From Galaxea fascicularis (lineage: Eukaryota > Cnidaria > Anthozoa > Scleractinia > Euphylliidae), in the NCBI GenBank assembly GCA_948470475.1, contig OX419346.1, positions 3,169,731 to 3,233,730 on the forward strand: a stretch of 64,000 nt of DNA, given 5' to 3'. The notes under the pieces were generated by a model. That model was not told the DNA's origin, ran no database searches, and saw nothing but the letters and a program-made list of their open reading frames with translations. Within the stretch, counting starts at the first letter, position 1. Each line of letters starts with the position of its first letter. This document shows, piece after piece, positions 38,407-47,396 of the stretch. The translations under genes and the position numbers were made by a program.

Positions 38407-41400
38407 TTATTAGGTGAAAATTAACATGTGAATATGATCAAATGCACCTAACAATAATAAGCTTAACAATTCGAAATTAGTTACAATCAAACGTTGGTTT
38501 TTGGAGTGAGGGGAAAGCCAGAGTGCTTGGAGAAAAACCTCTCGAAGTAGAGTAGAGAACCAACAAACTTAGCTCACTTATGATGCCACTTATGAGTCCA
38601 GAAATTGAACCCGGGACGTATTGTTGGAAGGTGAGCGCTCTCACCACTGTGCCAACCCTGCTCCCTGATGATCATAAAGTTCTTAAAAATGCATTCTTCA
38701 TATATAACTAACTTGAAAGAGTATTCTGTCCTTAACAGCAGGCCAGTCCAACTTTTTTAACCCTTTAACTCCCTGAAGTGATTAACATGTAACTTCTGGA
38801 ATCATTACATTGTCCATTGGACAGGTGATGAGAATAGATAAACTTGGTATGTTCAAGTTCACACTGCAACCAGGTGGACAATCAGACATGGTTTGATGCT
38901 ACTCTGGTTTGAAGTTTGATGAATGTAACTTAAAAAGTTACAATTCACGACCCAACGTTTCAACACTCCTGTCTAGTGTCTTCATCAGGGGTGATCTAGT
39001 GTTGCAAAAAGGAGCCTTTTATAGGCTTACTAATTAACGACCTTTTGTTCTGATGAGGTGTAAATAGGTGTCAGGTAAAAGGCCGCCATCGTCACGGTTT
39101 AAAGGAGCGTGGGCGGAGTTGATGTGCCAAGCTTCCAAACAAAGCCGTTGATGGTACCGCCGGTTAGTGGTGATAATTTTGGAATTATCCCACGCTATTG
39201 TATGGTTGGTTTGGCAAGCATGTTCCGACAAAGCGGAATTTTCCTTTTTGCAAAGAAAAACTGCTTTTTGATGCTCTTTTAAACAAAATCCGTAACCAGA
39301 ACTTTGCTCACGAGGGCTGATTGTTTGCCATCTTCATGTGATTCTAGGGCCAAAGAGCGAAAATATGTTTTTGACGTCCTAAAGGTCAATGGCTACCCAA
39401 ACACTTTCCTTCGTAACTGCTTAAAACCAGTTACTCCTTCTCTTAACACCTCCGGGGACGAGGTTTCGGCTACAGGTTTTGCCGTCATCCCGTACATCCG
39501 CGGTGTTACAGAACCCATTAAGAGAGTTTTGTCTAGCCACAATGTCAAAGTTGCACAAAAACCTTTTCAGACGTTGAGTCATATTTTTGCCAAACCTAAG
39601 GATCCTGTGTTGAAAGAACAACGAACTGACGCTGTTTATTCTATTCCATGCAATGACTGTGATCATGAGTACATCGGACAGACCAAGCGTCAGCTTGGCA
39701 CGCGTTTAAAAGAGCATCAAAAAGCAGTTTTTCTTTGCAAAAAGGAAAATTCCGCTTTGTCGGAACATGCTTGCCAAACCAACCATACAATAGCGTGGGA
39801 TAATTCCAAAATTATCACCACTAACCGGCGGTACCATCAACGGCTTTGTTTGGAAGCTTGGCACATCAACTCCGCCCACGCTCCTTTAAACCGTGACGAT
39901 GGCGGCCTTTTACCTGACACCTATTTACACCTCATCAGAACAAAAGGTCGTTAATTAGTAAGCCTATAAAAGGCTCCTTTTTGCAACACTAGATCACCCC
40001 TGATGAAGACACTAGACAGGAGTGTCGAAACGTTGGGTCGTGAATTGTAACTTTTTAAGTTACATTCATCAAACTTCAAACCAGAGTAGCATCAAACCAT
40101 GTCTGATAGATAAACTTATCAGCCAGAGGGTGTTATCTTGATATAACCCCAAATTCTCTTAACTAATGTGCACAACTCGAAGATCAGAGTTGTAAGCAGA
40201 GTCATAAGCTTGACGGAATTGGAGCCAGAAGAATCTGAATGTTTCCATTTTCTTCCCACTCTACTTATGACTCTGTCGCTTATGATCCAGTGAAAATTAT
40301 GTAGTCCGAGTTGGAAGCAGAAGCGAAAGAACCAACCAATCACTGTGCTTGTTCTCACGCTCTCTGATTACAGTTTGATACCAAAATAGTACTTGCGACT
40401 CTGACAATCTAGTTTTTCACTAGATCATATATAAGTGATCATAATTCCAACTTCTGCTTCCAACTCCATCAGTTTGATTTTCACCAGATCATAACACTCT
40501 ACGCTTCTGATTCCGAAGTCCTCCGACTCCAGACACTCCTTCAATACTATTGATTTGCACCTTGGTTAACCATTGCTAATTGAATTACAGAATTTGAAAT
40601 CTTTACACAAGCAACAATGTGAACTCTTCCGACCACAAGTTGACATTCCATGACCAACTTTTACTTCACTAATAATATTTGTACCCTGAACTTTGATTTT
40701 GTCCCAATCATAAAACAAGCTGTAATCCAAATAAATTGCAGCCAGGTTCTTTCTATGGTAAAACACACAAGCTACATGTACACTTATCACTATCAAAAAG
40801 CTTACACAAGTAATAAACAAAAAAATAATCAACTACTGTTAGATTCACAGGTGACAACTTTGACCAGCCAGTTAACCTCTACACCCCAATAGTGTTACAG
40901 TATTTCTTCTTACCATATCACCGGTTCATCAAGCATACAGGACGTGAGAATATAGCAAATGATCACCAGGGATAATCAGATAGGTAAACATTTATACAAA
41001 TTCTCCCAACACGTAACATACAAAATAAGTAAAATACATAATTATACTGTATGTCGGAAATTTAAGCGTTAAGCAACTGCTTAGGATCCCCCTGCCATCA
41101 AGTCTTCACAATCCAAAAATGAGGCCAACTGGGCCTTTGGCAATAACCAACAATTATTTTGGTAATTCACACAAGGGTTACAGTTGTATGACATTATATG
41201 AATTCCTTACCCTTGCATTGAAAACAGCTTTAGCCAAAATCCAGTCTTCTTTCCAAGGATGAAACAGAAGCTGGCCAGTAATCTGAAAGGGAACGTTAAC
41301 TATCTTCCATGTTTTTCCACCATCATCAGTCCTCACAATAACAAACTTCTTGGGAAAGAACGGAGAGCTGTGTGAGACAAGAATCACCTACAAAACCAAG

Positions 41401-44400
41401 TGAGCATAAATATTATTAAAACAGCAAGATCAGGTAAAGTTGCAACAGGATTTTTGGCAATAACAATAAAGATAAACTTGAATATATATATATATATATA
41501 AATTCACCCTGAGTGGAATTTGAACCCACGTCCCCCCACATACTAGTCCGGTGTGATATCCACTACACCATCAGGACAACCATGCTGGCAACACGGCAAT
41601 CAAAGATGTGATTTATGAGGTAAGGAATGTGGGATCGGGAATTATTTATATTTTGGGATTTAATTCCTTCCTGCTGTAATTAACCCTTCTGAGCAATTTT
41701 AGTGTTTACTAAAGATGTTAAATAAACCAGGATTGAACTCAGAATCACCACGGAAAATCCCCTACTCCTGGTCTTTCCTGATCCTCAGCATGATAAACAA
41801 AATGAAAGATGTAATTTTTTTTTCTACAGTGACCAAATGCCTTCTCTAACACCACAAAGCAATTACTGCAATAGCCATGTGAACCACTGTGCAAAAAACT
41901 GTCAGTTATAATAAAAAATTACCCTAACAGCCACTCCTATAGAAGGGAACCTCCACTCATACAACAAATTTACACTAAATTATTGGAAATGATTACTAGA
42001 TTTGAAAATTTACTGGAAAACATGGAAACATCTTTTCAGTGTGTGCAAAAAATTGGGTATCGTTAACCATTATTTCCATTTTTGAATATCCTGGGTGCTG
42101 CCATCTAAATTGGTTGCAGTCATTGTTTAACACAAAAGCTTTACTGCTTCATTGACTTTGTAACAATAGCTGAAGCCAATTGATGCTATGCAATCCAAAA
42201 TGGTCATGCCTGGGAAATTTAAAAATGGAAATGGGTGTTAATGTTACCCATTTTTGGTACACTGAAAAGATATTTCCACGTATTTTCAAGTAAATTTTGG
42301 AATCTGGTAATCTTTACCAACAATTTAGCATCAATTTACTGTAAGAGTGGAGATTCCCTTCAAAGAAGCACACCTTTCCCAGGTTAATACCTTGTTTGGA
42401 TTCACTGGGCTTTTCATTATTCCACCATCTCTCCTGATGTGGGTATTGAATATTTCAGCATTTACTTGCTTGAAAGTTTTGCCAAAGTCATCACTGTTGA
42501 AACAAATTAAAGAGAGTCACAAGCAATTAAAAAATTTAAACCAAATTGCCTTTGTTTAATGAGGATGATACTTATGATAGCTAAACCTGTGGGCCCTTGA
42601 ATTTTGGATTAAATTAGAATTTGGAAATGTTGGTTTTTCAGGAAACGGAAAAACTGGTATACCTAGAGAAACCCTCTTGGAGCAACCTTCAACAAACTCC
42701 ACTGACATACAAAGGGGAGGTGGACACACAGGTGAGACAAAAGCCCTCCAAGCACTGAGCTATCCCTGCCACCCTCAAAGCACCATCACTTGTCCCATAA
42801 ATTTCCTTTGGTTTATTTAAGCATTTGCTAGTTTTATTGCTTTGCCACGTGCATGCACTGTCAAAAAAATTAATACATGTACAGTGTAGAAAGAAAACGT
42901 GGCAAGGAGACTTTGCTTACTTGTTTCCTGCAAATGTGTACCTTTATTTTATTCTTGGTGTCACAAAAACAAACTCTATTTTCTACAATTATATGAAATT
43001 AGGGAACTGCTTTAGCAGGGTCCAGTTGCCCCTGGTCACTGGCTTACATGTACTTTTGTCTTTGGGTGACCAGGAAATATTATTAATATTTTGTACCAAA
43101 CTTATATACTGGGCACCCAGGCTTGGAAATACAAATTTATTTTAAAGTGTGTGAAATACAAGTTTACCTTCTGTAAAGGACAGATGGCACAGAAAACAAA
43201 AACATTATCTCTGTTGTCGCCAGAAGAAGCATTGCCTAAAAAGACCAAAGTCCATAAATAAAATATTTTGATAAAAACCAACATGTCTCACTAATATTAA
43301 GTACACTCAACAAAAACTCAAATTCTGATTGGCTGAGAGCAATGCAATTAAATCCAATATGGTACTGTGATGGAGTATCTATTGATGTATGAAGTCGTCA
43401 AATGAGGTCTTACACTACTGCGAGTGTGATGTATGAATAATTAGAAACCATCGCTGATCAACAGCATCAGGGATTAACTAACCCAAGGACAGAGGAAAAA
43501 ATCTCTGACCTGGGTGGGAATCGAACCCACGACCTTCGGATTTTAACCCTCTGTCCTTGGGTTAGTTAGTCCCTGATGCTGTTGATCAGCGATGGTTTCT
43601 AATTATTCATACATCACACTCGCAGTAGTGTAAGACCTCATTTGACGACTTCATACATATATACTACATGCTACTGAAGGACAACACTCATTCACAGTTA
43701 GTATCTATTGAGTTTCCATGGCAACAGTGCAAGAACTCAAACACACACAGTAAGTTTGGACAGCTCAAGGGTGAAAATGGACAAAAAGCCTAGTGAAACT
43801 GGTGATTTTGTAGCATGATAGATGCATTTTACATTTTTGTTGAATACTTTAATGGCCTATTTACACGCTGCGATTTGTCGTGCCGATTTGTCGGCCCCGA
43901 GAAATCGTGAAGCAAATCGGCCCCAACGTGGGAAAATCTGTGAAGCGATCACAGATTTTTCAGAATCGGCCGACATGTCGGACTGAAATCACGCGTGCAT
44001 CGGGTCACCATTTACATGCACCGATTTGCTTTAAGATTTCTCGGGGCCGACAAATCGGCACGACAAATCGCAGCATGTAAATAGGCCTTAACTAAGAAAT
44101 TGCAAGACCTCATACCATTTGTAATTTTAATAACTAACCCATGACCTCCTAGTCTCCTTCGCAGCCGTTTTTAGGATCGTCACACAATGCTCCTCCCCAC
44201 TAACGGCTGCTTTCTTTCGAACCACATTCCTTTCCCTTTGTTTGTCGGTACAGGCGATTGACCAATCATATCACAATTATTGTTTGTTATTGAACCAGTC
44301 ATATTGCAGCAAGAATTTTATTGATGTCATCGATTGACCTTTGTGAGATCATGAAAATCACGACTCAAGTTTGCATGTTTGCCGCTTTTATCTCGATTCT

Positions 44401-47396
44401 GTCGACCGATTTAGCTTCGTGCTTGTTTGAAGTGGGGCAATACGGTGGTTTAGAGGATAACATGATGATGATTATGATTGAAACAGCCATGTGCTTAAAT
44501 GTCGCATGTTATGTATTTTGATACCAAAGGTCATTTGCGCCTGGGTTTAAATTCTGCACTGATTTATCGCCTGTTTGCTTTGACCCTTGTTGTTTCTGTT
44601 TAGCGACTGTGGTACTTTATATAACATCTGAAGCATTTTGTCTAGCTTTGGTTTGGCTAGTTTCAATCAGTTTCAATGCGTTCAGTGACAGTACAGCCTC
44701 TCTCTTATCTTTGAAAGGATAGGAATTTAAGCCGTGTAATAATCTTTATCTTGCAATGGTTGTACATTAACGGGCCCGAATATTTGTTTTTGTAGCAAGA
44801 TATTGCGTTTCTTTTGCGACTATTCATCTCTTTATCCTTTCTTTAGTGTTGTAGCTTCTTAGAGAGCTATGCAACACTTGGAATTTCTTCATTGAGCGCT
44901 AAAATCCGCTCTCAGAATTACGGCTGTGTCTTTGTCATCATTTCGCTCCGCTCTGTAACTGCAGTTATAGTATTTTCCTCCTTTTGTTTATGCCAGTGTG
45001 TTTGGCTGTGTTTGATTTCCCGTAGCCAGTTGGTAAGTTGACGAAAACATCTTTTCCCACTTTTGCAAATGCAATATTTATTCCAATTGGGCGATTCCAG
45101 AAAATATCCATACCTATACCATGGACGGCTTTTAGGATTTCCGAAGGGGAGGGGGGGTTCTTTGAACTGGAATTCTGAAGGAATGGGGGGGCATTTACAA
45201 TTGGAAAATATCCGAAGGCATGGGGGGGTTTCACGGGTGGGATTTCTAGAGTAGAAAGAGTAGAGTGAGTTCCTTGAAAACACTATTGTTATCGACTTTT
45301 GCAGTTCGTAAATGTACGAACGTATGATCGCGGAAGCAGAAGACAAGCATCGATTGATCAGACACGTAGAAGTGAACAGTAAAACGTGGGTTTCACATTT
45401 ACCTTGATGAATTTCTTGTCAAGTGATTGTGAATAAAGTCTGAAAATATACCTTATTTACCGCGTGCAATTTCTTGATACTCCCGTGTCCCGCCCGATAA
45501 ACGGCAAAAAAACTCGCACCTGTCCCTCGCCTCCAAGGAACGCCTGTCAGATAATTTTACATTCGGACTGCCGGACGGCAATCGACCAAAAGATTTTAAC
45601 AGTCTTTCGAGCTATTTTGCTTTGTGAACGTCAAAACAACGCAAGAAAACAAAGCCAAATTAAGGCTTTTCGTGCACACTACATGACATATGAAGGGTCC
45701 AACCCAGGAAAGATCGAAGGCTCGACTGTATTTTTAACCTTTTCAACTGCCGAAAGATTTTAACAGTCTTTTGAGCTATTTTGCTTTGTAAACGTCAGAA
45801 CAACACAACAAAACAAAGAGGATGAAAATTACCGTAAGTGGTGTTTTTTTATAGCCAAATTTAGACTTAAAAAAAAAGGTTGCACAGCCTGGCCACACGC
45901 AGTAGGTTATTCTTGTCGCTGAAGAGTAAAGCTTGTCACCTGGCGCCGCTAGATAACAGCCTTTGGGAAGCATAAATTCATGTTCGTTTGTTCATATAAA
46001 CGTTGCCAAGTCGAAAATGTACCTCCCAAAAAACCCCGGAAATTCCGAAGGGTAGGGGGGGTTCACGGTTATGGAATTCTGAGGGCATGGGGGGGTAACG
46101 CATTCTGGAATTTCCGAAGGCAAGGGGGGTTAAAACATGGAAGCCGTCCGTGGTTGGGTATGGATATTTTCTGGAATTGCCCATTAACATAAAAAAAGTG
46201 GTTTAAAAGAATTCTCCTTCCAATCACACTGTTCAATTTTGGTGCCTCCCAAAGGGAAATGTCAGCACAGGAAATCCCTTTTTTTTTTTTTTCACGTTCT
46301 CTGTTTAAACATAAGTCACCTTCTTGGAGCCAACGGCATCAGCTAAGAAAATAAAATCTTCCTCCATTGTAATCCCATCTTTGAGCTATTTATAAAATAT
46401 GTAACAAGTTCACGTGACAACTTAATGACTGTCCGCTGAGCCTCCTTACTTATTTGCATTTCATTTCATAATTTATTTGCTTAAGAAAAGAAAATCTTGC
46501 CCTGAAAATTCAGTGGCAGTCCTCGGCCACCATACAATAAGCTATGAATAAAATGCATATCAAGTAAATCGCAAAATGAAAACTATTTACCAAATTATGC
46601 ATCTTCCGTAAACAAATCCGAATTTTTTAACGGAATTCGAAGCTCCATGGTGATAATTATTGAACTTTAATCACCAGAAGCCAATTAAAAGACGTTCGCG
46701 GTTGAACTTGCAAAAGGCAGCAATATAATTAGCGACAAAATGATACCAGGGAATTTTGCATTGTCATTCTTTTTCCTAAGTTAACTAAGAACTGTACATG
46801 TAATTCAAAGTATCGTTAGGGCGGTCATCAACCGCACGTTCAGCTGTATCAATGCCATCGACATCGAAATTATATAGCTTAACTTAAGCTACACGTAAGT
46901 GTTGTATCCTCACGTTTTCATTGTCCTTGAAGCTGACAATTTTACAATCAAAAGAACAAAGACTCTTACCTCAGCTTCCCCTGTGGATTTTTTTCCTATC
47001 CAGGCCATGGAGATGCTAACTTTTGTCTCGTTCTCAAACTTCCACTGAAAAGTGGTAAACAAGTTTGAGCGGAACTTCCGTAAACAAAGCCAATAACGAA
47101 ATGCAAACGTACAATCTGCAGCTCAAACTTACATCAGTCGTGTCCAAGGTTCTGCCATCTGAACCAGCAGGATTGACACACTTTCCTTGTTCTTTGTGGG
47201 CGTCGTATACATCAGGATCATCTGGATTTGCATCTCGGCGAAAACGACGTTTCGCCAGAACGGACACTTTAGCTTTGCTTGGCATAGAAAACTTGAAAAT
47301 ATCTTGTGCTGGTTTGCCTCTCACAAGCTCTACACTCAGAACGGCAGAACAACAGGTTACAGCGAGAAAAACTCTTACAAGATTAATTGCACTCAT
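25260..47396 (-). CDS. SORT1: Sortilin-type VPS10 domain sorting receptor (25 exons)
   Basis: Type I receptor sorting ligands between trans-Golgi, endosomes and surface. Exons in coding order: 47396-47133, 47044-46970, 46385-46320, 43235-43168, 42493-42391, 41387-41211, 37920-37853, 37438-37371, 36667-36599, 35435-35362, 34957-34871, 34462-34402, 33303-33230, 32643-32562, 32166-32072, 31752-31564, 31210-31119, 30017-29833, 29636-29531, 28169-28095, 27354-27244, 26750-26606, 26409-26309, 25963-25837, 25283-25260. They sum to 2586 bases, 861 residues (human about 831), with all phases consistent. Exon 1 has a signal peptide and a furin-type RRFRR end of propeptide. Asp-box motifs of the propeller include RTDDGGKTW, STDFGLTW, SKNGGDSW and TRDGGYKW. 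The 10CC module has many cysteines (CCTCTLADMEC). Exon 23 is the membrane helix (VFVVIPILLILVIAVVYF). The tail has YSQL and ends acidic, then DAAMIDL. A methionine 15 codons upstream (47441) is an alternative start. Confidence 0.93.
26915..27016. repeat. (CAT)n-type microsatellite
   Basis: CATCAT/CATCGT/CACCAT units in an intron of sortilin; a histidine-rich plus-strand ORF over it is an artefact. Confidence 0.85.
27994..28054. repeat. (GTT)n microsatellite
   Basis: TTG/GTT repeats broken by GCTATGGCAGTTGCTGC, about 40 bases downstream (in the sense of sortilin) of exon 20. Confidence 0.85.
28211..28446 (-). mobile_element. Solo Penelope-type terminal repeat with palindrome
   Basis: The segment is flanked by 18-base direct repeats AACAATGTATGTATGTAT (28193-28210 and 28447-28464). 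It contains GGGGGTAGTTTC at the left and a perfect palindrome to the right. GIY-YIG ORFs are absent. The motif CTGACGAAGGGCTAGCGCTC followed by GAAACGTCAGC resembles terminal repeats of Penelope-like elements. Strand is uncertain because the core is symmetric. Confidence 0.5.
28290..28449. repeat. Perfect 160-bp palindrome
   Basis: Starts GTTGATAAATGTAAATTGAC and is symmetric about the bond 28369/28370 (GAGCGAATC|GATTCGCTC), ending GTCAATTTACATTTATCAAC. No mismatch was found by eye and there is no spacer. Confidence 0.85.
28461..28630. repeat. Foldback MITE abutting the palindrome
   Basis: Arms of about 77 bases (GTATTCGCCTTTGTCACAC ... ACCACGCCAAGCCTCGC and its inverse) surround a 16-base spacer. 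They differ at about two positions. Both strands show the same apparent ORF, as expected from the symmetry. Confidence 0.8.
28681..28877 (-). mobile_element. tRNA-derived SINE, family 1 (minus copy)
   Basis: On the minus strand a tRNA-like head carries an A box (GTGGCCGAGTGG) and a B box (GGGTTCAAATCCC). It is followed by GTAAATAGCCAACTCATCTG and a CCTCCCGCCAG block, ending AT-rich. The same body is at 56742-57035. A functional tRNA is unlikely: the head runs directly into the SINE body. Confidence 0.8.
29707..29755. repeat. (GAT/GAC)n microsatellite
   Basis: GATGATGACGATGACGATGA-type units 70 bases downstream, in sortilin sense, of exon 18. Confidence 0.8.
30574..30725. repeat. MITE with CAGG(G)CTGTCA ends, copy B
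   Basis: Same order of blocks as 22759-22924 (ATAGCCAGGGATTCGAG, GTTGCTGTAGTGAAGTCAA, GAGGGAAAAGTCCC, AATGACAGCCCTG), about 80% similar by eye. Confidence 0.7.
33480..33908 (-). mobile_element. tRNA-derived SINE, family 2
   Basis: Read on the minus strand, the head is CCGGTTGGCTCAGTGGTAGA (A box) with GCACCGGACTGC. The body has a GGTTCTTTAACGTCCCACAC block and ends with AAAGCGCTATATAAATCC next to an ATT/ATC simple repeat. The GCGCTTTTATCC...AAAGCGCTTTACA hairpin near 33512-33546 is part of the 3' end. Confidence 0.7.
35624..36012. repeat. Foldback MITE in sortilin intron
   Basis: Ends GCCCAGTTGTTCAA and TTGAACAACTGGGTGC. Inner inverted blocks are ACCTTTTTCAAAGGG-like, and there is a central pair GATCCAAGATCACTT / AGTGATCTTGGATCATT. 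Nested hairpins, non-coding. Confidence 0.6.
36148..36352. repeat. Foldback MITE in sortilin intron
   Basis: AGTAACCCTGCAAAGTTTCA and ATATCAGGTGTAATAACAGC are mirrored by ACACCTGATATGCTGAAACC and TTGCAGGGTTACT; arms are about 90 bases around GGGGTATATGCCATGCCC. Confidence 0.7.
36685..36964. repeat. TIR element ending 17 bases from a sortilin exon
   Basis: AGCCTGGTTCACATGAG at the left and CATATGTGAACCAGGCT at the right are inverted ends. The interior repeats GCAAATGCAAG / CTTGCATTTGC several times. The left end lies 17 bases from the acceptor of sortilin exon 9. Confidence 0.7.
37985..38140 (+). repeat. Dispersed 'GACCAGGAAAT' repeat, copy 2
   Basis: AGATGACCAGGAAATATCAG, TATGCTGGGTTCCCTGGA, TTTAGAGATTTTGGGCACCC and AGCACAGCCTTGTA match the block order of copy 1 (1120-1320). 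Confidence 0.5.
38338..38405. repeat. (AAT)n(ATT)n self-complementary microsatellite
   Basis: About 12 AAT units followed by about 10 ATT units, so the array is a palindrome. Confidence 0.85.
38428..38667 (-). mobile_element. tRNA-derived SINE, family 3 (copy 1)
   Basis: Minus strand: AGGGTTGGCACAGTGGTGAG (A box) and CCCGGGTTCAATTTCTGG (B box), then GTTGGTTCTCTACTC and a CCAAGCACTCTGGCTTTCCC block. A related copy is at about 42600-42777. Confidence 0.65.
38950..38992 (-). ncRNA. Hammerhead-ribozyme-like motif, left arm of Penelope element
   Basis: On the minus strand ACCC CTGATGA, a hairpin GACACT...AGTGTT, then GAAAC GTT GGGT. CTGATGA and GAAA are the conserved hammerhead core; ACCC/GGGT could form stem I and AC/GT a minimal stem III. 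An extra A follows CTGATGA, a departure from the consensus. Confidence 0.35.
39304..39954 (+). pseudogene. Penelope-like element C-terminal fragment with GIY-YIG endonuclease
   Basis: 216 codons open from the inverted junction to a TAA stop. The linker region (PYIRGVTEPIKRVLSSHNVK) leads to the GIY-YIG nuclease: VYSIPCNDCDHEYIGQTKRQ followed by LGTRLKEHQKAV, with the CxxC spacing typical of Penelope elements, and then LSEHACQTNHTIAWDN. The reverse transcriptase half normally upstream is missing, so this is a fragment, not an independent gene. The last 65 codons are repeated inverted at 39231-39034. Confidence 0.85.
39996..40038 (+). ncRNA. Hammerhead-ribozyme-like motif, right arm of Penelope element
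   Basis: ACCC CTGATGA (40000-40006), hairpin GACACT-AGACAGG-AGTGTC, GAAAC (40027-40031), GTTGGGT. It has the same core and the same extra A as the left copy; one stem II pair is C-G here and U-G there, so pairing is kept. Confidence 0.35.
41481..41585 (-). mobile_element. tRNA-derived SINE head, family 4, next to (TA)n
   Basis: Minus strand: TCCTGATGGTGTAGTGGATA (A box region) and GACGTGGGTTCAAATTCCAC (B box), then a (TA)n run at 41485-41501. It is short and probably truncated. Confidence 0.6.
42600..42777 (-). mobile_element. tRNA-derived SINE, family 3 (copy 2, degenerate)
   Basis: Minus strand: GGTGGCAGGGATAGCTCAGT, then GGAGTTTGTTGAAGGTTGCT and TTTTTCCGTTTCCTG, in the same order as 38428-38667. 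The B box is hard to recognise. Confidence 0.45.
43015..43130 (+). repeat. Dispersed 'GACCAGGAAAT' repeat, copy 3
   Basis: TCACTGGCTTACATGTAC, TTGGGTGACCAGGAAATATT and TATACTGGGCACCCAGGC. It ends about 40 bases from sortilin exon 4. Confidence 0.5.
43384..43659. repeat. Foldback with tRNA-like B box in its loop
   Basis: Arms of about 108 bases (GATGTATGAAGTCGTCAAAT ... AACTAACCCAAGGACAGAG and its inverse) are nearly perfect. The loop carries GGTGGGAATCGAACCCACGA, the inverse of a tRNA T-arm/B box. The fold is probably a SINE dimer or foldback SINE derivative. Confidence 0.65.
43850..44090. repeat. TIR element with GGCCTATTTACA ends
   Basis: GGCCTATTTACACGCTGCGA ... GGCCCCGAGAAATC at the left is mirrored by GATTTCTCGGGGCCGACAAA ... 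GCATGTAAATAGGCC at the right. Inner ATCTGTGAAGCGATCACAGAT forms a second hairpin. Non-coding. Confidence 0.75.
45087..46187. mobile_element. 1.1-kb non-coding TIR element with G-rich subterminal arrays
   Basis: Left end TGGGCGATTCCAGAAAATAT (45087 on) and right end ATATTTTCTGGAATTGCCCA are inverted. Each is followed by repeated words of the type TTCCGAAGGCATGGGGGGGT, in the same orientation at both ends. The middle has a direct duplication of AAGATTTTAACAGTCTTT ... GAGCTATTTTGCTTTGT at about 45590 and 45752. No transposase. Confidence 0.55.
46320..46385 (-). other. Candidate 66-bp symmetric exon 3 of sortilin
   Basis: CTC to AAG encodes LKDGITMEEDFIFLADAVGSKK, 22 codons. It is preceded by AATAG and followed by GTGACT, phase 0 on both sides. 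Vertebrate sortilin has no counterpart between the strands encoded by exons 2 and 4 (WIGKKSTGEAE / AMLLLATTE). The segment could therefore be a lineage-specific or alternatively spliced insert in the first propeller blade. The weak acceptor keeps confidence moderate. Confidence 0.5.

Larger units (their letters stand above)
38846..40105 (+). mobile_element. Truncated Penelope-like element with inverted terminal copy
   Basis: The insert is flanked by 12-base direct repeats ATAGATAAACTT (38834-38845 and 40106-40117). The right part (39285-40105) is the 3' end of a Penelope-like element. The left part (38881-39284) is an inverted copy of its last about 400 bases (39714-40107), a known arrangement for this class. 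The reverse transcriptase is lacking, so the copy is dead. It lies in the sortilin intron between exons 6 and 7. Confidence 0.85.

Noticed and set aside
39034..39231. Separate minus-strand gene (SEHACQTNHTIAWDN)
   Set aside because: It is the inverted terminal copy of the Penelope-like element's 3' end, not an independent gene.
44321..44521. 66-codon ORF with a hydrophobic stretch
   Set aside because: It lies in repeat-rich intron sequence of sortilin on the opposite strand; no homologue or splice context recognised.
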